Of a DNA stretch of 64,000 nt, positions 60,774 through 64,000 are shown piece by piece. The notes beneath the pieces are model-generated. The model worked only from the letters and a program-made list of their open reading frames with translations. It ran no database searches and was not told the origin of the DNA. The stretch spans positions 25,700,448 through 25,764,447 of the forward strand of contig NC_049985.1 in assembly GCF_000003815.2 (NCBI RefSeq), written 5' to 3'. Every line of letters starts with the position of its first letter. Within the stretch, counting starts at the first letter, position 1. Source of the stretch: Branchiostoma floridae (lineage: Eukaryota > Chordata > Leptocardii > Amphioxiformes > Branchiostomatidae). A program made the position numbers and the translations under genes.

Positions 60774-62127
60774 TGCAAACAATTCAAATATGACATAAAT
60801 TGGGAAAATGGTATTCGTGATATTTTCGCCACACCTAGTACCTAGAAAAATGTAGGTTAACTTCAACTCTCGTATTTCCACCGGGTACCATAAAACCGCC
60901 CAAAAAGTGGTTATCGAGGACTTTTCAATAATGTCTTGAATGCACAGTGTGGATATTTGAAGTACTAGTGTGCATACATCGAAAATTACCGATGCTGCGT
61001 AAAGATATCTCTTCAATTTCACATTTTTTTCTCATTTATTGTAATATCACTTCCGTAGGTTTACCGCGGAGGAACTTTATCTTGACTTCTCACGATACCC
61101 GGTAGCGAAACACACATCTAAGCTGGCTTGACTCCTCTGCCAGCTTTTGATACTATTTTATGCTACCGTAGGATCTTTGAGAATAGCCCGGCTAGGCAGT
61201 TTTTGGGAACGAAAAATACGGTATGAAAGGCAAGAAAAACATAAAACGGACCAAAAGCAGTTCAATAGCATGCCTTGTACATACTTATTGCCATAAACTT
61301 GTTTTCGTTTCCTCAAACAGCCCGGCCGGGCCCCGGGTAAGAAATATAACGTAAGCCTTTACGGTACCTCTCGACATCAAAGTCTTAACGTTCATGTTCA
61401 CCAAGACCAAGGGAAAACATAAAACCAAACAAAGTTGACGCATAAACTGTATACCCTTCTCTCAGTTGTGTACTCCTAGTACATTGAAAGCCCCATATAA
61501 GCATATTTAGCCGTTGTTTTAATCAACTAACATTAAATCTAGTAGTTCTTAAAGATATTACCTCTTGTCAGTTCCAAACGGTGCAGTTGTTGTTTCTCTG
61601 CTGTATTCGCAACTACGGAGTTGGCTTCGTGGGGTCCCTAATTTTATTTGCCATGATATCAAACTATTCGATCTGATTGGTCCTCCCACCGGGGGTTAGT
61701 TTGACCTTGACCTATCTTTGTACTATGACTGTAAGGATGTTGGTGTATGTTTACGTTGGACATGTAACGTTATATGTGGACATGGAAAAGTGATCTTACT
61801 GTGTACTACATTTCAAAATGGCCAAAGGCTTCTACCATTATAGTGACTAAGCACAAAATATTTATTTTGAAGTGCCAAACGTTGTACAATGAAGAACCAT
61901 ACTCTGCCAGTACGATCACTATCAGCAGGTTGTACACTTGCCGCCATTAACAAACTAGCTTAAGCTTCTGTCACAATTTTATCTGCATGCGGTCAGCTTT
62001 TTCTAAAGCATGTCTTGTTTGAGGAGTCTGTATGTGGTGGTAATATGTGATAAGAAATATGCTGCTGCAAAATGAGTTTGTCAACTTTGCAGATTGCCTA
62101 AGAGGTTATATATTGCTCAATACTCTC
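60774..62127. other. Upstream region of the membrane-protein gene
   Basis: Contains a fragment of the 58031-type foldback (61115-61185) and a candidate untranslated exon and promoter around 61560-61660 on the minus strand. No other gene supported. Confidence 0.35.
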
Positions 62128-62276
62128 AAAGCAGAGGTTAGGCCCTGGCTGTGTTTTTACGTTTTTGTAGGCGTTTTATTCAGCATTCTATTTTGTAAAG
62201 TTATCCGTTTTTTGGCCGCAAGACAAAAAAACGTAAAAAAAAAAAACAGCTGGGGCCTAACCTCTGCTTGGAGAGC
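62128..62276. mobile_element. Foldback element related to 55389-55564
   Basis: TACTCTCAAAGCAGAGGTTAGGCCC pairs with GGGGCCTAACCTCTGCTTGGAGAG. The same central design (GTTTTTAC..TTT against AAA..GTAAAAA). Target duplication not clear. Confidence 0.7.
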
Positions 62277-63015
62277 ACATCCTAAGGCATCTGAAGAAGA
62301 TATTTCTGAACAATTGGAGAAACAAGTATGATTGAAAAAAAGCTGACATTTGCAATGCACCAGTCTTAGTGTTGCAAAATATGGCCATACATATGTAGAA
62401 AGTTGTGATGTTTTTCATATTGGTCCTGTTATGTTATAGAAACTAGCTTTGATTGGAACAAGATCAACTGTGAGGCCGCCACCAGTTGAGCCACAGGGAC
62501 ATCCCTAGACTCATGGTAAGCAAGCAAAAAGAATGAGTCACTGATAACTACAGGGAATGGTACCCAGGGTAAGAAAAAAACACAAAACCAGACCATGGCT
62601 CTAGTTTTTCCATTTCTTCCAGTTTATTCATCTTGAAGAAAAAAAGTTGACAACAGCTGCCTTTAGTTATATTTCTTCATCAGCAATTTTCACCCATTAC
62701 ACTTGCTCCCCAAACATTAGATTAGTGCGGTATCAGCTTTTCAGGAAAAGAATTTGGTCTATATACTGTGAGAGTATTTCCTTGAACTATTTTATGTACA
62801 AAAATAACACTTTACCACAATATGTCTAAAGTATCAATTTCTTATGTGTTAAAAGATCTGCATAAAAACAATCCTTTCTGACCAATTCCTTGTCATTGAT
62901 ATCAAAACTATGAGTTGCCAACATGTTGTTTACATTAATTTAATAATAATATTCATCACAAGAATGAACAGGCAATAGCAAAGTTTATGTATGGAAGGCC
63001 AGAAAACCTATTAAC
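62277..63015. other. Non-coding, nothing recognised
   Basis: AT-rich; only short frames, no domain or repeat identified. Confidence 0.4.
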
Positions 63016-63206
63016 AGTAAAACCTGTACTAGTGACCACCTCTACATATCTACATAAGGACCACTGGTCTAATTTTTTGGTGGTTGTGGGAATAATTTTT
63101 CCATTCACACAAGCACTTAAAATCCTGTCTATAGTCGCCACCTGTCCAAATAGACCAAATCTTGTCAGTCCCGTAAGTGGTACTCTTGGGCAGTTGTTAC
63201 TATACA
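63016..63206. mobile_element. Partial CAGTCAAACCTG-type MITE
   Basis: ACAGTAAAACCTGTACTAGTGACCACC, CATAAGGACCAC, ATTTTTCCATTCACACAAGCAC, AATCCTGTCTATAGTCGCCACCTGTCC match 19605-19796 in order. Confidence 0.65.
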
Positions 63207-63373
63207 ATATGTAATGTACAAAAGTTACGCTACAAACTAGCTTGCATACAATACATAAAATCTGGATATACACTGATACAAATTAAAAATATGTACAGTT
63301 TGCATCAGGTAAAAAATGAAACTTCCACAGTAAAAAGTAAAAAAACAATTTCCAGACTTCTTACCACACATTA

Positions 63374-63877
63374 CAGTCAAACCTGCCCAAGTGACCACCC
63401 CTTCTAGCCGACCATCTGGTCATTACGACCGCTTTTTCTAAGTCTCGAAAATTTTCCCCATTGATGTAAGCATTAAGCGACCTTTTTAAACAACCACCTG
63501 GCCAACGCGACTGCGACTGCCAAAACTTGGGACCACACAGGACCAAATCACTGCCCATAACGACCGCGTCATTTTCAAGCTCGAGGTGTCATCGGTTTTC
63601 GATGATAACTAGCGTGGCCAGTTTGCGTCGGATTTTGACTGCCATAAGAGGTTATGTTCCAAATAAAGATCGCGGAGGATGCACGTGGATGGGTCATTTG
63701 GGGTCAATGGGGTAGTCTGCTGATGGGAAGAAATCTTGTTGTACGAAAATTGGAAACCATTTATACTATGCCTCGGGCATGTTGTGAGCTGATACTCTTC
63801 AAACCGACCACTTGTCCAAAACCGGCCGCTTTTGCCGGGTCCCTCAAGTGGTTGTCTTGTGCAGGTTTGACTGTAGT
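63374..63877. mobile_element. Complete CAGTCAAACCTG-type element, about 504 bp
   Basis: CAGTCAAACCTGCCCAAGTGACC at the left and CTTGTGCAGGTTTGACTG at the right are inverted. TA abuts both ends. Subterminal blocks ACCACC...GACCG are repeated inside. No protein frame. It lies just downstream of a possible minus-strand last exon. Confidence 0.75.
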
Positions 63878-63900
63878 TACAAAATCGGATGGTTGGTGTA

Positions 63901-64000
63901 CTATCTAATGGCAGTTCTAGCATGGCTGGAGGCCTGTGATGTCTGTGTTTTCTGCGCTGCCAGAGCTTCCACAATCCTGGGTAGGTTCACCAGTCTTCTC
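63901..64000 (-). CDS. Possible last exon of a further minus-strand gene (partial)
   Basis: From the window edge a minus-strand frame reads RRLVNLPRIVEALAAQKTQT then SQASSHARTAIR and a TAG stop at 63901-63903. The helical, Ala/Gln-rich composition looks protein-like, but the piece is only 33 codons and a second frame is also open. No family recognised. Confidence 0.25.
   Translation of the reverse strand, partial: RRLVNLPRIVEALAAQKTQTSQASSHARTAIR

Overview
The window is animal nuclear DNA, most likely from amphioxus (Branchiostoma). It has spliced genes with GT-AG introns, small nuclear protein families shared with vertebrates, a very high density of short inverted-repeat transposons (MITEs), and three N gaps (26102-26201, 42737-43292, 60478-60577). 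The strongest argument is gene order: DDIAS (+), RAB30 (-) and PCF11 (+) lie side by side in the order and orientation I recall for human 11q14.1, with NARS2 (-), also on human 11q14.1, immediately to the left. The species call is an inference; the gene calls rest on recognisable protein sequence.

Layout. 1-3401: repeats, including a 2.1 kb TAA-flanked element holding a second, nested element, and a MITE next to an 11-copy tandem array. 3402-9857: 5' part of NARS2 on the minus strand (7 coding exons, 283 codons; the 3' exons lie left of the window). 11976-17945: complete DDIAS on the plus strand (3 coding exons, 1363 aa). 22198-26556: complete RAB30 on the minus strand (4 coding exons, 206 aa), with a probable 5' UTR exon near 32862 and a long 3' UTR that meets the DDIAS 3' end. 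33545-53677: PCF11 on the plus strand (14 coding exons, about 2400 aa). 57836-60730: a small single-pass membrane protein gene of unknown function on the minus strand (3 exons, 144 aa). 60731-64000: mostly repeats, with a possible last exon of another minus-strand gene at the right edge.

Functions. NARS2 charges mitochondrial tRNA-Asn. DDIAS is an OB-fold/zinc-ribbon nuclear protein linked in vertebrates to DNA damage survival. RAB30 is a Golgi Rab GTPase. PCF11 links the RNA polymerase II C-terminal domain to pre-mRNA 3'-end cleavage and termination. They do not form one pathway; their linkage looks like ancient chordate microsynteny, with RAB30 and PCF11 divergent from a shared CCAAT/CRE-rich region.

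The most unusual structure is a recurring pattern in which an exon EDGE (a few dozen coding bases plus its splice site) has been tandemly copied into the adjoining intron: 11 copies at the 3' edge of NARS2 exon 7, 4 at the 5' edge of NARS2 exon 3, 5 at the 3' edge of RAB30 exon 3 (exactly 77 bp apart) and 5 at the 5' edge of the same RAB30 exon. Other points of note are a 16-unit tryptophan-rich repeat that enlarges PCF11, a cluster of 11 SUMO-type motifs in its last exon, a GC-AG intron, and several transposon families with clean target-site duplications.
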